Positions 6,358 through 7,557 of a DNA stretch of 7,557 bases are shown piece by piece. Source of the DNA: Fibrobacter sp. UBA1313 (lineage in GTDB: Bacteria > Fibrobacterota > Fibrobacteria > Fibrobacterales > Fibrobacteraceae); contig DBTP01000174.1 in NCBI GenBank assembly GCA_002307115.1, forward strand, positions 1 to 7,557, given 5' to 3'. The translations under genes and the position numbers were made by a program. The stretch's first letter is position 1. Each line of letters begins with the position of its first letter. The notes beneath the pieces are model-generated. The model was not told the DNA's origin, made no database searches, and saw only the letters and a list, made by a program, of their open reading frames with translations.

Positions 6358-6596
6358 AAAGGAAGCCCCCTATCTCTTTTGAGGATAACGGGTTTCGTAG
6401 GTTAAAGCCGGGTTCTCTGGAAGTGTCAAATTTTGGCGATGGGTTTAGTTTTCCTTGCTGAAAGCAGAAAATAAGCGTTGATGAATAAGCACCAAAGATA
6501 TTTTATCTCTTTTTGTTGAGTCGGGAGCAACATAACCCTTGGTTCTAACGTTCACCAGGAATGCATTCTCTTACATATTGATTAAATTAAAGACCT
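6358..6596. other. Intergenic region between lyase and TIGR02147 gene
   Basis: These 239 nt hold no coding sequence I can support; the only ATG-initiated stretches are a dozen codons or so. An AT-only weak inverted repeat AGATA (6496-6500)/TATCT (6504-6508) followed by CTTTTT could be a feeble terminator. Near the 3' end TTCACC (6551-6556) and CATATT (6574-6579), 17 nt apart, could be a poor promoter for the downstream gene. Neither is convincing. Confidence 0.3.
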
Positions 6597-7448
6597 ATGG
6601 TAGATGTTTTAGAATATCTGGATTATCGAGAGTATCTCAAAGATTGGTTTATTGAATCTAAAAAAGCCAATAGTTTTACCTCGTACCGTTATTTAGGTCA
6701 GAAAACAGGGGTAGATCCTGCTTGGCTTGTTCGCGTGTTCCAAAAAGAAGGACATCTTAACGAAGAGGCCATCCACACATTTGTTCATCTTTGTGATTTG
6801 GATGCGCGCAGAGCGGAATATCTCCGCGTCTTGTATCATTTTTCAAAAACTAAAGCGAAGGAATCGCTCTCCAGTTTGTATTGTCGGCTGATGGAACTTC
6901 GTGAAATGGACTCCCGCAAGTTGGATATTTCAGAATGTTCTTATTTTGCTAATTGGGCTTGTACTGCGCTCCGTGCATTGATTGGAATAAGTCAAGATAC
7001 CGCTGATGTATCTGAGTTGGGATTGCATTTGAATCCGCCAATTTCGCAAGATGAAGCGCGTAATGCATTGGAAGTTTTGAAGCAGTTGAATTTGGTGGAA
7101 CCTGATGGGCGGGGCGGTTGGAACATTACTCAAAAGATTGTGACCACCGGGAGTGAAGTTAAAAGTATCGCTGTACGAGATTTTCATCGTCACACCTTGG
7201 AACTCGCTCAAGCGTCTTTGGATCGGCATAAATCAGAGGAACGAGATATTTCTTCAGTTGTATTTACTGTGGATGAGGCCGAATTGGTAGAGATAAAGCA
7301 CCGCATAGAAGAATTTCGTCGTGGTATTTTGCAGTTCGCGCGTCATTCTGAATCCGCCAATCGCGTTTATGCGTTGACGGTTTCTATGTTTCCTTTGTCG
7401 GATAAGGTGGAAACTCCAACTCAAGTACCCTCTGAGGAGACAACATAA
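6597..7448 (+). CDS. TIGR02147/DUF4423-family protein, probable regulator
   Basis: A 283-aa cytoplasmic protein with the family's signature order. The N-terminal VLEYLDYREYLKDWF block (about 4-18) is followed by a helix-turn-helix-like region (about 28-66: SYRYLGQKTGVDPAWLVRVF, then HLNEEAI). Next is AEYLRVLYHFSKTK (73-86). The second half runs from NPPISQDEARNALEVLKQL (146-164), a winged-helix-like segment, through VEPDGRGGW and ITQKIVTTG to FHRHTLELAQ (196-205) and the ERDISSVVFTV...EEFRRGIL block (215-245). This family is greatly expanded in Fibrobacter succinogenes and also occurs in Bdellovibrio-like bacteria; no member has a clear biochemical function known to me. The HTH-like N-terminus suggests DNA binding. 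Its stop overlaps the start of the lipoprotein gene by one base (TAATG), so the two are translationally coupled. No Shine-Dalgarno precedes its ATG. Confidence 0.9.
   Translation: MVDVLEYLDYREYLKDWFIESKKANSFTSYRYLGQKTGVDPAWLVRVFQKEGHLNEEAIHTFVHLCDLDARRAEYLRVLYHFSKTKAKESLSSLYCRLMELREMDSRKLDISECSYFANWACTALRALIGISQDTADVSELGLHLNPPISQDEARNALEVLKQLNLVEPDGRGGWNITQKIVTTGSEVKSIAVRDFHRHTLELAQASLDRHKSEERDISSVVFTVDEAELVEIKHRIEEFRRGILQFARHSESANRVYALTVSMFPLSDKVETPTQVPSEETT
7434..7439 (+). promoter_or_regulatory. Ribosome binding site of the lipoprotein gene
   Basis: GAGGAG lies inside the last codons of the TIGR02147 gene, 8 nt before the ATG at 7448. Together with the one-base TAATG overlap it makes this start secure. 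Confidence 0.8.
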
Positions 7449-7557
7449 TGCGGATCGTTTTGATTGCCTTCGCTAGTCTGATGTTTATTGCTTGCGATGG
7501 TGGAAGTAAAGTTTCTGGCGGAGGGTCTACAGGGACCGAAGCGGGTAATGCTGTTAC
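7448..7557 (+). CDS. Small lipoprotein, N-terminal part only (cut by window end)
   Basis: Thirty-six complete codons are visible. A short signal sequence (MRIVLIAFASLMFIAC) ends in a lipobox-like FIAC with C16 as the probable lipidated residue. A glycine/serine-rich linker (DGGSKVSGGGS) and then TGTEAGNAV follow. Residue +2 is aspartate, which keeps lipoproteins in the inner membrane in E. coli; whether that rule holds in this phylum is unknown. The flexible linker suggests a domain displayed away from the membrane beyond the window. Coupling to the upstream TIGR02147 gene implies joint expression and possibly joint function. The mature domain cannot be named from what is shown. Confidence 0.8.
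   Translation, partial: MRIVLIAFASLMFIACDGGSKVSGGGSTGTEAGNAV

Overview
This 7.6 kb window looks like an ordinary stretch of chromosome from a Fibrobacter-like bacterium (Fibrobacterota). The assignment rests on family content. A TIGR02147-type protein (the second large paralogous family described from Fibrobacter succinogenes) is translationally coupled to a small lipoprotein. There is also a secreted polysaccharide lyase with a T9SS-like C-terminal tail. This is inference; no rRNA or other taxonomic marker is present.

Layout. Positions 28-3112 are on the minus strand: uvrC (nucleotide excision repair), then, 82 nt further downstream, an iron-containing alcohol dehydrogenase. From about 3113 everything reads on the plus strand. 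First comes a cell-division pair, a ZapB-like coiled-coil protein and ZapA, with a stable hairpin between them. Next is a roughly 160-nt structured RNA (4091-4250) with its own candidate promoter and a 3' T7 tract, best explained as 6S RNA (ssrS). A 79-aa orphan gene with a clean intrinsic terminator follows, then a YczE-like membrane protein and a secreted PL14-like polysaccharide lyase with a recognisable catalytic residue set. After a 239-nt gap comes the TIGR02147-family protein, whose stop codon overlaps the start of a lipoprotein cut off by the window end.

How the parts fit. zapB-like/zapA would support FtsZ-ring assembly. A 6S RNA after zapA matches the zapA-ssrS order of gammaproteobacteria and is the most interesting point, because the RNA is visible only from its fold, promoter and position. 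The lyase suits a polysaccharide-degrading lifestyle. The TIGR02147/lipoprotein pair is an uncharacterised, probably regulatory or envelope-associated module. I see no transposon, CRISPR array, phage gene or tRNA, and no clearly new multi-gene system. The candidates for novelty are the RNA, the 79-aa gene beside it, and the TIGR02147-lipoprotein pair.
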